Below, one piece after another: positions 7,604-17,598 of a DNA stretch of 30,136 bases (positions are counted from its first letter, which is position 1; the number at the start of each line of letters is the position of its first letter). The stretch covers positions 1 to 30,136 of the IMG/VR virus record IMGVR_UViG_3300034407_001272; one strand, given 5' to 3'. Under the pieces are notes generated by a model. That model was not told where the DNA came from, did not search any database, and worked only from the letters and a program-made list of their open reading frames with translations. Made by a program: the position numbers and the translations under genes. This DNA is from a virus.

Positions 7604-8179
7604 ATGTGTGATCCAATAACAGCCGGTCTGATGGGCTTGCAGATGATGAACGCACAGGCGGCTGAACGTGCTGCTATCACTCAAGCTAACCAAGCGGCTG
7701 AAAGAGCCAACGCGCAGTTACAGCAAGAATACGCAGCGGCCCAAGCGCAAACCAAAGCCGAATATCAAGAAACCAACAGGCAAATGGCTGACGAACAGTC
7801 ACGCGATTTTGACGAAAAGTCAGACGCTCTTCGTGCAGCTAATGAATCGCTAGGCACAATGAGGGCAACCGAAACAGCGTTGTCCGACGCAAGTCTTGGT
7901 ACGATCCTGTTTGAGGAAGCCTATGGGAATGCGTTGAACTATACGAGGCTCGACAAGACCAGCCAGAACGCGCTGTTGGCACTCGAAAGTCAAAAAGATG
8001 CTGCCAAGCAGAACTACATTAGTCGTACTACGCTGGCTCAAAATCAGACAACCAATACGCTGGCTGAAGTGTCTGCACGTAAAACCACGGCGAAACTCCA
8101 GAAGACGTCCACCATGTTGTCGATTGGTGCGAATGCTTACGGACAACAACAAACACTGAACGCGATCAAGGGAAATTAA
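7604..8179 (+). CDS. Internal virion / ejection protein (T7 gp14-like)
   Basis: 191 aa versus 196 aa for T7 gp14. The N-terminus MCDPITAGLMGLQMMNAQAAERAAITQ has the Met-Cys start and small hydrophobic helix seen in gp14 (MCW...), followed by a long Ala/Gln/Glu helical region. Gp14 is ejected first and is thought to form the outer-membrane part of the trans-envelope channel. Position, first of the internal core genes and directly after tail tube B, agrees. It lies 5 nt after the upstream stop and 1 nt before the next gene's start. Confidence 0.85.
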   Translation: MCDPITAGLMGLQMMNAQAAERAAITQANQAAERANAQLQQEYAAAQAQTKAEYQETNRQMADEQSRDFDEKSDALRAANESLGTMRATETALSDASLGTILFEEAYGNALNYTRLDKTSQNALLALESQKDAAKQNYISRTTLAQNQTTNTLAEVSARKTTAKLQKTSTMLSIGANAYGQQQTLNAIKGN

Positions 8180-8180
8180 A

Positions 8181-10688
8181 ATGGCTAGAATGGCACGGTC
8201 TCAGACCAACTATCGTGGAGCCACTGGTGGTCTCGCTGGTGTCAAAACTCAATCGTTTGCTCAACAAGTTCCCGAAATACAGAGCCAAGGTGCTGGGCTA
8301 GACCCGTTTCGCGGCGACCTTACGAATGCCTTTAATCAGTTCTTTGGTTCCGTTTCGCAAAGCATTGGTACTTTTCAAGACGCACACTTCCAGAACCAAA
8401 AGATCGAAGCGCAAGAATACGCAGTAGATATGAAGAAACAAGCGACTGTCTCCGCGACTGATTACTACATGGAGAACCCAAAGTCTCGCGATGTAGGAGC
8501 AGCGTTGAGTACTACAAGTCCCGAACAACAGGGAAATAAACATTTCGTTGACACCTTTAAGTCTAGCCTTGGTGCAAACATTGGGTCACGGATGTACAGC
8601 GACTTTGCCCTCGCGCAAGCGCAACGTGCACCTAGCACTTTCGAAGCGAATGCCTCGCAGTATTGGCAAGACAATTACAAAGATGGCACTGGTGACCCAA
8701 CAGTAGACATGGCTATGCAGACCGCTTGGGCTTCTAACTACGAGACCCAACGGGTCACCGCCGCGCAAGAAACTGTTAGACGTCAAAAGGCGGCGTCCGA
8801 TCTAGAGTATCGACGGTCGATCTACAACAAGATGGCCCAGCCTGAGATCACGGCAGCGGCGTTCAATTCGATCCTTAAAGGTGGTACATCACGGGCTGGT
8901 GAAACGACCGGTCAACTCCAAGCCAGAAACTTGGGGATCATGGTGAACGCTGCGATGACCGGACGTATGTCACAGAACGGGATCGCTAAATTCATTGCTC
9001 ATATGAACCACCAAGCGCAAGATCCAATGGACCCGTCTGCACCTCAGATGCCGTCAATCGCTCAGAAGTTCCCCATCATGAGTGCGAAAGCAGAGACCTC
9101 GTTGATGGATGCTGTGCAACGAAACACGACAATGGCGGGACAACAGGCGTTCTCTCAGATGTCCTCAGATTTCAACACCACGTTGACAAACACTCAGGAC
9201 GAATACGCAAAGCTAGCACTGATTGGGAACAGAGGGTCTGCCGTAGTCGCAAAGATGCAGAATACTCCAGGGATTTCCATGACGCAGATCGCTGCGTTCA
9301 AAAAAGACCTCAACACAGAACGCTCAAAGCTTGCTGAATACCATTTCAATCAGGTCGCAATGAACAACGTGGCTAATGGATTGCCACCCGCACCATCCTA
9401 TGATCCATCCGAAAACAAATCCGCATCCCTAGATTGGCTTAATCGTAATGCACCAATGGGTGTCGATGGCGCGTCAGTAAAGGCTGGGGCGTTCTTGAAA
9501 AATCACGTTCAGACTTTCGGCGCGGGTAATTTCCCTAAGAATGTACAACAGAAGTTTGCGTCACACCTGACGTCGGGCGATCCAGCACAGCAATCATACG
9601 CATTGGAAGCCTTGATGATTGCCGATCCGACCGGCGCAAGTCTAGCCTCATTGTTACCAAAGAACGACTTTGCTGCAAAACTCGGTGCAGAGGCGGCGTT
9701 TATCGAAATGCGGAATGGTGCATCCCCACAAGCTGCCGCTGCCAAGACTTTTAATCCAGGTTTTATTGAAGCAATGCAGCAACTAGACGGCAAAGGCATG
9801 GGTGAAATCCTAGTGCCTGATGCCGCTAATGAACGTGAACGTGAGCAAACTGTCACTGAACTGTTTAACGAAGACGCAATGGGCGCGATGATACAGCGTC
9901 AGCTTTTAAATGAGTGGCGATTTACAGGTTTATGGTCATCAATTAGTGGGATTGACATTGAGACTCAACGTAAACTGAGGGCGGCTGGTAAAGTGTACGT
10001 GGCCTATCAGATGTCGCAAGATCGTGACTACAGTACTGAGGATGTCCAACAAGCGGCATTCAACGCCGTGTCAAATCAAATGTGGGTTCAAAATGGCATC
10101 GTAAAGTCTGGACGGCAAGCGACCAACACGGCTGGTGGTATCGTGCTGGGCAAAGAGGTTCTCAACACAGCCACCGGAGAAGTCGAAGACACCGTCGCGA
10201 CCTTAGAGAATGACATATTGAACATTGAAAATGGTGCGTTTTCGATCTTCACTGAAGGTACACTTACAGCGAAACCTATACCACGGCTCGGAGATAACTC
10301 ACAGATCGTGGTTAACCAAAACGGAATGCCCGTATCACTTCAAGTCGGTCAAGCGATACAAGTAGACAGCCGGTATCACCCGTCCGGTAAAGAGCGTGGC
10401 TTTTTGTCTAACTCAGCGAATTGGGAATACAGCCAGACTTTCACGGGTGATCTTGCACTAGATCGTGCAGCCGCCGTGGCAATCTTTGGACCAGGAATTC
10501 GTTTAGAGCCAATCTATAACGGTCAAAATGGGGCGATTGGTGAGTACGAATTGATTGTCATGCCAAGATTTATTGGAACACCTAAATTGACTCAGGCAGA
10601 CATTGAGCGTCTCGCTCTTACGCCGCGTGAGTATCAACCCACCCGCTATGGTAGTGGTGGTCCCAAGCCATTTTACTTAGTTAAATAG
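8181..10688 (+). CDS. Internal virion core protein (T7 gp15-like)
   Basis: 835 aa versus 747 aa for T7 gp15; assigned by position and character. The N-terminus (MARMARSQTNYRGATGG) is basic. The main part is long, helical and rich in Ala, Gln and Asn, with regularly spaced hydrophobics (EYAVDMKKQATVSATDYYMENP, QRAPSTFEANASQYWQDNYKDGTGDP). A more globular C-terminal part includes ALDRAAAVAIFGPGIRLEPIYNGQNGAIGEYELIVMPR. Gp15 builds the periplasmic part of the ejection tunnel together with gp16. The stop precedes an AGGA site for the next gene. No enzymatic motif was recognised. Confidence 0.75.
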   Translation: MARMARSQTNYRGATGGLAGVKTQSFAQQVPEIQSQGAGLDPFRGDLTNAFNQFFGSVSQSIGTFQDAHFQNQKIEAQEYAVDMKKQATVSATDYYMENPKSRDVGAALSTTSPEQQGNKHFVDTFKSSLGANIGSRMYSDFALAQAQRAPSTFEANASQYWQDNYKDGTGDPTVDMAMQTAWASNYETQRVTAAQETVRRQKAASDLEYRRSIYNKMAQPEITAAAFNSILKGGTSRAGETTGQLQARNLGIMVNAAMTGRMSQNGIAKFIAHMNHQAQDPMDPSAPQMPSIAQKFPIMSAKAETSLMDAVQRNTTMAGQQAFSQMSSDFNTTLTNTQDEYAKLALIGNRGSAVVAKMQNTPGISMTQIAAFKKDLNTERSKLAEYHFNQVAMNNVANGLPPAPSYDPSENKSASLDWLNRNAPMGVDGASVKAGAFLKNHVQTFGAGNFPKNVQQKFASHLTSGDPAQQSYALEALMIADPTGASLASLLPKNDFAAKLGAEAAFIEMRNGASPQAAAAKTFNPGFIEAMQQLDGKGMGEILVPDAANEREREQTVTELFNEDAMGAMIQRQLLNEWRFTGLWSSISGIDIETQRKLRAAGKVYVAYQMSQDRDYSTEDVQQAAFNAVSNQMWVQNGIVKSGRQATNTAGGIVLGKEVLNTATGEVEDTVATLENDILNIENGAFSIFTEGTLTAKPIPRLGDNSQIVVNQNGMPVSLQVGQAIQVDSRYHPSGKERGFLSNSANWEYSQTFTGDLALDRAAAVAIFGPGIRLEPIYNGQNGAIGEYELIVMPRFIGTPKLTQADIERLALTPREYQPTRYGSGGPKPFYLVK

Positions 10689-10697
10689 GAAATTCAA

Positions 10698-13268
10698 ATG
10701 GACACCATAGACAACTATTTCACTGAAAATCCTATCGACATCACCACACTTAACGACGTCGGAGACCCGACTAAATACAACAGTCTGCTAAACGAAATGT
10801 ATCGCGGAGCATATCGCGACGGGGGGTTCGTCAGCCCGACGATTGGTGTGACGGTCGAGGACACGATGCTGGACCTACCACACGGCGACTACGTTGAGAT
10901 GCTGGAGAACGAGGTGTACTCAAAGATTGGACCATCAGCATTTGACACTGAAGCTGGTAGATACAATCGTGATCGTTTTGATTTCATTACGGGCCATCGC
11001 ATCTTCAGTCAAAACGTGCAAAAAGACGCGATTGGTCGTAATGTAATTGGCTACGAATTCAATCTGGACAACGCTGAGAACTTTGCGCTTGCGGCGGGTG
11101 TACTCGGAAAGACCCCCAAGCAGATGCAAGCACTAATGGACGGTACTGAAGGCGTCAGTAGTCGCGAAAGCCGTGCGCTATATGAGGCCCAAGTCGCTCA
11201 AGCAGACAAGCTGATCTCTGAGTTAACAGATGGTGCACCACTGCGCGGACCCCAGCGTATGACCTTAACGTCACTGGTGATGCACAACCCTGCGCTACTC
11301 GGTCCGAACTTAGTGAAACACATAAAGAACGGCGACGTCCAAAAGGCGATCCTTGAGATACGCGACAAGTCCAACGGAACCAAGAACAAATCGTTGGCTT
11401 TGCGTCGAAAGCAAGAAGCAATGCATTTTGGACATTATAGTATAAACGGACTCCTAGAGACCACTAGTCCAGAACTATTAGCACAAGCGGCAGACCACTT
11501 TGGGATGCCCAAGCCACGTAAAGTCACCGCCCCAGAGACCTCTTTGAAACCACAATTGAGACCCAATCAGGGCGCAAAGGTCGAAGGTGGTGGCGTCAAG
11601 CGATCATTACGTCCACGACTGAGACCAACGGTAAAGCCAGACAGTGGCTTGCAGAGTTCACTAAAACCACGCTTGAGACCTGACGATATGCCCGTACCGG
11701 CGTCGGCTGGTGGTGTCGCCAGATCGTTACTCCCACAATTGCGGCCCGACAGTGTCGGAACGGAAGCACTAGTGAGTGAGCTAGAGATTGCCTTGGGTGT
11801 CGAAAAGCCGACGCCGGTGGACACTGCGATAGACAACAACATTGTGCCTGTTGTCGTACCGGACACTGACGGTGAAATTACAGTGACGTCACTGGGTAAC
11901 ACAGACACCATGCGACTGTCGGAAGAACTCGGAGCGGCGATTGAGAACGCTGGGATGTCAACTGAAATGAACGACGCGCTCAAGCAGATCAGTGGGTCAA
12001 TGAATGACAAGCTGGCAGAACTTGACGTCGATATGGACAGCGCGATGTTCTTTGACAACACCCGTGATTACATCGCTGCGAGAGACGCAGGTGAACTGGT
12101 CGAGGGCGATGAGATCGTGATTGGTACAGACGGTAATCTATCGACCTTCTTGTACACTGAAGGTCGCGACGATCCACGGAACGCCGCCCCAACGGTGGAG
12201 CCTGTCAGTCAAGAAGTATTCTTGGACGATACCAACATGACTACCGTTAGTGCATTTAAGAAAGCCGAAAGAGCGTCACGCGCGACAGCAACACAAGCAG
12301 ACACAGAGGATCGCCTATCGACGGTACAATCGGTCCTTGAGCGTAACCGTAAAGTTCTAGATAAATCGAACTACACATTTGGAACCATTACCGACACGTC
12401 TGAAGAAGACTTTGAAGTCACCATCAGTACATCTGGTGACGTCTACGATTCTGAAGGAACACTGATGGACGCATACGTCGAAGACGGTACAGTCTTCAAT
12501 CGGGCCGGTGCAGTCATTGGATCGTTTGTCGAACAAGCCGCTGACCTTGCTGTTACAGGCGCGACGGTCGCAGCGGGTGGTGTCGCATTGGCGACAATTG
12601 CTGCTTACGAGGGTGTCAAAGGTATTGCGGAAGGTACTATCAATCTTGCAAAGAAGGTTAACCAAATGGGTGGGCTTGCATTCTCGACCCCAGGAAGATT
12701 GCTAATTGGTGACATTGTGCAGCCCGATTTCTTTAAAAAGAACGTCATTAAGATTGACGAGAGTTATCTTACGATGGACGAGTTTGAAGTTCTAATGGAC
12801 ATCGCAAGACGTAAGGGTGCTGGTAAAGTAAATTCAAAAACAGACTATAAAGGCGCAGGGTCTATCGACGTGCGTGGCGACAACTCACCAGAACTTTCAA
12901 ATTTGTCAGGAATGAACGCAGCAAGCCGAATGCAGAAATCGTTTGGTGACGCTATGATTAAGGTCATAGACGGTCATTACTATTTGGTCGATCAGTATGA
13001 CTTTAATATTTTCGTAGACTATTCGGACACCAATGCCCAAGGTAAAGGCAAAGTGTACAACACGGAAGAGTACGAAAAGAAGTTTGGCGGTTTGGGTGTT
13101 GCAAAGGCACTTTCAATAACAATGGGGTCCGACAGAACTCTGTTTGATAAAATACACAATCTTGCATTCATTATGGGGTCGCGGGACTACGAAGGTACAA
13201 ACAAAGATGTCGGGCGTCAGGTTCGCATTAAGCTTGGACCCGTCGATAAACGTGTCGCGTCTAACTAG
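10698..13268 (+). CDS. Internal virion protein with degenerate GH24 (T4-lysozyme-like) domain and Arg-Pro repeats
   Basis: 856 aa. Residues about 90-245 resemble GH24 muramidases: KDAIGRNVIGYEFNL corresponds to the 'DxxGxxTIGyG' turn, PNLVKHIKNGDVQKAILEI and LALRRKQEAMHFG to the C-terminal 'GD..A..E....RR..E' part. The catalytic Glu is not where expected (GHRIFSQNVQKD; H100/R101 in its place) and the usual Thr is Val116, so activity is doubtful. Residues 282-350 hold four copies of SL-x-P-x-LRP. A Gly/Ala-rich hydrophobic stretch lies near residue 614-640. The C-terminal domain has VIDGHYYLVDQYDF and ends in VRIKLGP. T7 carries its virion lytic domain in gp16; here it is in a separate protein. 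It would act at the cell wall during DNA entry. Confidence 0.75.
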   Translation: MDTIDNYFTENPIDITTLNDVGDPTKYNSLLNEMYRGAYRDGGFVSPTIGVTVEDTMLDLPHGDYVEMLENEVYSKIGPSAFDTEAGRYNRDRFDFITGHRIFSQNVQKDAIGRNVIGYEFNLDNAENFALAAGVLGKTPKQMQALMDGTEGVSSRESRALYEAQVAQADKLISELTDGAPLRGPQRMTLTSLVMHNPALLGPNLVKHIKNGDVQKAILEIRDKSNGTKNKSLALRRKQEAMHFGHYSINGLLETTSPELLAQAADHFGMPKPRKVTAPETSLKPQLRPNQGAKVEGGGVKRSLRPRLRPTVKPDSGLQSSLKPRLRPDDMPVPASAGGVARSLLPQLRPDSVGTEALVSELEIALGVEKPTPVDTAIDNNIVPVVVPDTDGEITVTSLGNTDTMRLSEELGAAIENAGMSTEMNDALKQISGSMNDKLAELDVDMDSAMFFDNTRDYIAARDAGELVEGDEIVIGTDGNLSTFLYTEGRDDPRNAAPTVEPVSQEVFLDDTNMTTVSAFKKAERASRATATQADTEDRLSTVQSVLERNRKVLDKSNYTFGTITDTSEEDFEVTISTSGDVYDSEGTLMDAYVEDGTVFNRAGAVIGSFVEQAADLAVTGATVAAGGVALATIAAYEGVKGIAEGTINLAKKVNQMGGLAFSTPGRLLIGDIVQPDFFKKNVIKIDESYLTMDEFEVLMDIARRKGAGKVNSKTDYKGAGSIDVRGDNSPELSNLSGMNAASRMQKSFGDAMIKVIDGHYYLVDQYDFNIFVDYSDTNAQGKGKVYNTEEYEKKFGGLGVAKALSITMGSDRTLFDKIHNLAFIMGSRDYEGTNKDVGRQVRIKLGPVDKRVASN

Positions 13269-13298
13269 TCCAGCAAATCGAGATAAACAGGAGCCGAC

Positions 13299-16200
13299 AT
13301 GGCTGAAGAACAAACGGTCCAACAGACCACGACTCAGACAAACGTCGAGACGGTCCAATCGATCCCCCGCCGGTACTCTACAGACAACGTCCAAGGTCTC
13401 GGCGTCATAGGCACAGCCGGTGAGATGTGGATGCAAGAAACGTGGATTGGCTCCACGATCCGCTACGGGTTCGACCGTGGTCGTGACGCTAACTCATGGA
13501 ACTACCGGCCCGACGAAAACTTTAATGTCTACGCGCACTGGAACGCGAACCGCGACAAAGACAACGACATGGAAGCGTTTGTCAAAGACGGTCAGTTCGA
13601 CATGGTCTATTCGCAACAACAGTACGAGGCCCGTGTGGCGTCGTTCCGCGCACAAGTCGCAGACCGTGCGAAGCTACAAAACGGCAGCGGCTTTGGAATG
13701 CTGCTTGGCGGCATTGGGTCCATTGTTGATATCTCCACGCTAATACCTGGGGTCAACATTGCGAAGCGTTTAGGGACCGCGAGTAAAGTCGGCAAGCTAA
13801 TGAACAAGCGTCCCGCTAAGTGGGCCACGGCTGGTGCACAATTCAGCGTCGTACAAGAAGCTGGTCTGCACTTGATGAACGACGTGCGGACCATCGAAGA
13901 GAGCGTATTGAACACCGCGTTGTCTTCCGGTCTCGGCGGTGGTCTTGGGCTATTCGTTTCGGCACGACGTGGTGACAGCTTTTTGAATCCATCGAACCCG
14001 AATTATGTCTTTAGGCCTGACAGCAAAGTCAGCATGGGCGTCCGTGGACTAGGCGAGTCACTGTCAGAAAGTGTCGTACTCAAGCGTGTCACCCGCGACG
14101 GCAAACAGGTGTACGAGGCGGTCGCAGAGACGGGTGCCGGTCGATCTGTTGGTGCGGCGGCTGTGAAGTCCAGCGAGATGGCTAAACGTGGCGCATTGAT
14201 GGGCCAAGGCGTTGCCCGTGCTGGTGTCAAAGCCGTTGGTGCTGCCGGTCTCTCAGTCGTTACGAAAACTGTAGGTCGCGCATCGCCTCTCATTCGTGGC
14301 ATGACGTCCAACAGTGGCACATTCCGAGACATTACGTCTCAACTGTACAACCGTGGTGGGATGATTGACGAGGCCGCTGAAGCCGGTGTGGCAACCAGAT
14401 CGATGGAAGAAGTCGCAACGAACCGCATCATGACATTCCGAATGGAAATCTTAGGGCCGGTCAACGAGGCATTCGAAAAGCTACGTTTTGATATGGCGGG
14501 TGCTGACGCCGGTCGCTTGCGGAGCGTGAAAGAAAAAGCTGCCGATCTTGGGGCTAATCTTAAAGGTCTGGCGTCTGACGTCGCGGCGGGACCAATGGCG
14601 TCCGGTGAGGCTAAAGCAGTTGAAGAAACTACCAGTGCCATCAGCAAAACCGAGTTCGAAGACATCATCGCGAAAGCGGCACATGAAGACATTGATGACG
14701 CCGTGATTGACAACCTGATCGACCGGTTTGGCAAAGGGAACGCCATGATGGTGATCCAACGAGCCAAAGAGCAAGCCAATGTGCTGCACGACTACAACTT
14801 GCGTCTGGAAGACGAACTGGTCGAACTGGGCATGATGACCGAAAAGGAACGTCTAGGTCGCAAGTTCGTATCGCCACAATTGTGGGACGGCAAGGCGATC
14901 AGACGCAGTCCGATTGCGGCTCGGAACTTCTTTATGCAACTTTTTGCAGACGATCCGACAGAAGAGTTTCTTGAAGCAACTTTTGGGATGACCAAAGAAC
15001 AGTTTGGAAAGCTGGGGGTCGAAGACGTCACGGTCAAGAATTCGGATGGTGAACCAACTGTATATACGGTCGAACAAGGTGCTACCGCTAAGAACGAAAT
15101 ACTGGGCGAGTGGACCGGCGACCTCTACCGGACTGACTTAAAGAAACTCCAGAAGATGGAAGAGGACGCCGATTTAGAAGCGACGGCATCGCGAAAAGAA
15201 GCTGTAAGAGCCGCTGCCGAGTTTAGGTCTACCAACTTCGACATCATCAAAGCGTCAGTCAAAGAAGCAAAAGACATTCTGCTAGAACAAATCGCAAAAC
15301 GCGATCAGCGGAAATTGAACCGTGACAATCGCAAGGCCAAGAATGATCGTATGCTGGACGAGGTTCGCAAGCTGGAAGCAGAAGCCAAGCAGCGTCAGCG
15401 TGATATCGAACAGATGGTTAAGACCGGACGCCCAGGACAAAAGATGCGTCTGCAAGCTGAAGAAACCGTCAAGGAAGCTAAAGCACTTCTGGACATGGTG
15501 AACTACCGTGGTCAAACGGCGGCTAAAAAAGAAGTGCTAGACGCTGAAGCAAATCTCACGGCGGCTGACATCGATCTGGCAAATATCGATAAGCCGATCA
15601 GAACGGATGCTGAAGGTCGTGCGAAAGCTAAACAGCCACGCAGCACACGTATCAGCTACCTACAAGGCAAGATCGATAAGAACACTCAAGTGATCAACAA
15701 GCTGGATAAAGAACTCGACAAGTTGAACGCTGGGATTGACCCACTGCAACGAAACGTCGTGGACGCTACGCAAAAGCGTAAGCACCTTTTGACCGTCCAA
15801 AAGCTACGCCGCGCAGCCATGAATGACCAAGCCAAAGGCGCACGGAAAGCCAAGCGTAAACTCAAGCAAGCCAAGCGTCTGACCAAACGTAAAGAAAACG
15901 ATCAGCCACTCGAACAATACGTTGAAGAACTAACGAATACTCTTGGGTCTCGCACAAGTTCTCAAGCACCACGCGGTGCACTATCGACTGACGTGCTGGA
16001 ATCGTCACGCCTCAAAGAGCGCATGATCAAGCTGACAAACGAACAGCGTCGGCAAGCCCAAGAGATGGGCATTTTGAAGAACGACATGTACGAAAGTCTG
16101 TATCGCGCCAACATCGATATCGCCCAGCGCATGGCGTTTCGAAAAACCTTTGGACACTACGGTGGAAGCGAAACGGAAATCCTCAAAGGAATGATCAAAG

Positions 16201-17588
16201 CGGTCGATGACGATTATCTCGACATGATCGCAAAGGCCACCCGCGAGGGCGCGACGAAAAAGCAGATCAACAAGCTGGACAACGAGAGACTGAAGGCAAC
16301 CAAGGACGTCGAACTGGGTGTCCAACGACAGCTTGGACAGCTAGACTTACCAGCCGATCCCGAATCCTTGCTGAACTTTACGATGCAAAAAGTCCGTGAG
16401 TTTAACTATATCCGCTACGGCTCTGGCTTTGTGATCCCCAGCCTGACCGACCTGTCAAACACGGCATTGACTACTGGTTTCGGCACGATGTCCTACCGCA
16501 ATCTCAAGGCACTCAATCAGACACTACGCAACATGGGCAACGCCGAGATCAAAAGTCTCGCTTACGCACTAGAACTGATGGGCCACGGTAACCGGACGAT
16601 GGCGATGAACGGCGCTGACGATGCTCGACTGCAAGCTGGCGTTGGTGACTATGGGACCGTCAAGCACTACACCACAAGCAGTGTCGATAGGATCATGCGT
16701 GGACTGTCTGATACCACCTCGTATGCCAGTGGAATGATGTGGTGGAACTCACGCCTCAAAATGTTGGCGATGGTCGAAATGCAGAACAATTTCACCCGTC
16801 TCTCAAAGGATTACGACAGCTTACTCGCGGCGGCTTCTGCCAATGATCCAATAGCCAAAGGCAAAATAGCACAGCTTGCGGCGTCAGGTCTCGGATCGAC
16901 TGAGATGCGTAATATCCAGAAGATGTTCAAGAAGTATCCACCCGCAGAGAACGATGCGGGTGTCTTTGAACTTGGAATGCATCGTTGGCTCAAAGAAGGA
17001 CGTGACGGACAAACTGCACATCAAGACGTTTTGATCGCTTTGGAGAACGCTGCGAACCGTGCCGTGATGACACCGTCCAAAGGTGACACACCGTTTCTGA
17101 TGTCCAACGAGTACGCTAAGATTATCGGTCAGTTTCAAACCTACGGGTTCGTGGTCATGACGAAGTTCATGGTCCCTGCGTTTCAACGAATGGCAAACTA
17201 TGGTGACATGCAAGCGTTCAGTTCGTTTGCCTTCGCACTTGCCTTGGGTACTGCCGTCGTAGGCGCGAAAGACATGCTGCGTTACGGCGAGATCAAAGAG
17301 CGGGACGCGGGTTCGTGGGCGTATGACGCGATAGATCGATCAGGATTCCTGACGTACCTATCGACACCCATCGACGCCATTGCGACCCAAACAGGATTGT
17401 CGGAAGGCGCATCACGATACAGCCGCGAGAACGCACGACTGTCTCTAGTGCTTGGGCCGTCAGCGGGTCTGCTTACCGACACCTTTAATTTGGCTTTCGA
17501 AGACAATCGTTTAGAGACCGCGCAGAAACTCCTGCCGTTCAAACTCTACCAGCAAATCTACAACGTCGCGACCGGCGGTTACAAATAG
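13299..17588 (+). CDS. Large internal virion core protein (T7 gp16-like)
   Basis: 1429 aa versus 1318 aa for T7 gp16, the largest gene of the window and directly upstream of the tail fibre as in T7. The N-terminus lacks the transglycosylase domain of T7 gp16. Instead it has a short Gln/Thr-rich leader, an aromatic segment (WNYRPDENFNVYAHWN) and the Gly-rich FGMLLGGIGSIVDISTLIPGVNIAKRLG segment. That segment is like the membrane-active region of large ejection proteins. Residues about 600-870 are a very long Lys/Arg/Glu-rich helix, probably coiled coil. The C-terminal part (YIRYGSGFVIPSLTDLSNTA to the end) is globular. The likely role is the inner-membrane end of the ejection channel and DNA translocation. 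AGGAG lies 7 nt before the ATG. Confidence 0.82.
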   Translation: MAEEQTVQQTTTQTNVETVQSIPRRYSTDNVQGLGVIGTAGEMWMQETWIGSTIRYGFDRGRDANSWNYRPDENFNVYAHWNANRDKDNDMEAFVKDGQFDMVYSQQQYEARVASFRAQVADRAKLQNGSGFGMLLGGIGSIVDISTLIPGVNIAKRLGTASKVGKLMNKRPAKWATAGAQFSVVQEAGLHLMNDVRTIEESVLNTALSSGLGGGLGLFVSARRGDSFLNPSNPNYVFRPDSKVSMGVRGLGESLSESVVLKRVTRDGKQVYEAVAETGAGRSVGAAAVKSSEMAKRGALMGQGVARAGVKAVGAAGLSVVTKTVGRASPLIRGMTSNSGTFRDITSQLYNRGGMIDEAAEAGVATRSMEEVATNRIMTFRMEILGPVNEAFEKLRFDMAGADAGRLRSVKEKAADLGANLKGLASDVAAGPMASGEAKAVEETTSAISKTEFEDIIAKAAHEDIDDAVIDNLIDRFGKGNAMMVIQRAKEQANVLHDYNLRLEDELVELGMMTEKERLGRKFVSPQLWDGKAIRRSPIAARNFFMQLFADDPTEEFLEATFGMTKEQFGKLGVEDVTVKNSDGEPTVYTVEQGATAKNEILGEWTGDLYRTDLKKLQKMEEDADLEATASRKEAVRAAAEFRSTNFDIIKASVKEAKDILLEQIAKRDQRKLNRDNRKAKNDRMLDEVRKLEAEAKQRQRDIEQMVKTGRPGQKMRLQAEETVKEAKALLDMVNYRGQTAAKKEVLDAEANLTAADIDLANIDKPIRTDAEGRAKAKQPRSTRISYLQGKIDKNTQVINKLDKELDKLNAGIDPLQRNVVDATQKRKHLLTVQKLRRAAMNDQAKGARKAKRKLKQAKRLTKRKENDQPLEQYVEELTNTLGSRTSSQAPRGALSTDVLESSRLKERMIKLTNEQRRQAQEMGILKNDMYESLYRANIDIAQRMAFRKTFGHYGGSETEILKGMIKAVDDDYLDMIAKATREGATKKQINKLDNERLKATKDVELGVQRQLGQLDLPADPESLLNFTMQKVREFNYIRYGSGFVIPSLTDLSNTALTTGFGTMSYRNLKALNQTLRNMGNAEIKSLAYALELMGHGNRTMAMNGADDARLQAGVGDYGTVKHYTTSSVDRIMRGLSDTTSYASGMMWWNSRLKMLAMVEMQNNFTRLSKDYDSLLAAASANDPIAKGKIAQLAASGLGSTEMRNIQKMFKKYPPAENDAGVFELGMHRWLKEGRDGQTAHQDVLIALENAANRAVMTPSKGDTPFLMSNEYAKIIGQFQTYGFVVMTKFMVPAFQRMANYGDMQAFSSFAFALALGTAVVGAKDMLRYGEIKERDAGSWAYDAIDRSGFLTYLSTPIDAIATQTGLSEGASRYSRENARLSLVLGPSAGLLTDTFNLAFEDNRLETAQKLLPFKLYQQIYNVATGGYK

Positions 17589-17598
17589 AAAGGACGTA

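Noticed and set aside
11567-12061. Long - strand open frame (164 codons) opposite the gp15/gp16 region
   Set aside because: Its product is a Ser-rich shadow of the + strand gene with no ribosome site; the + strand frame has the domain signals. The same holds for other long - strand frames such as 14339-14779, 18045-18395 and 19594-20046.
13144-13410. 88-codon + strand frame across the gp16-like gene start
   Set aside because: It is out of frame with both flanking genes, which have proper ribosome sites and domain-like sequence; no own start signal.
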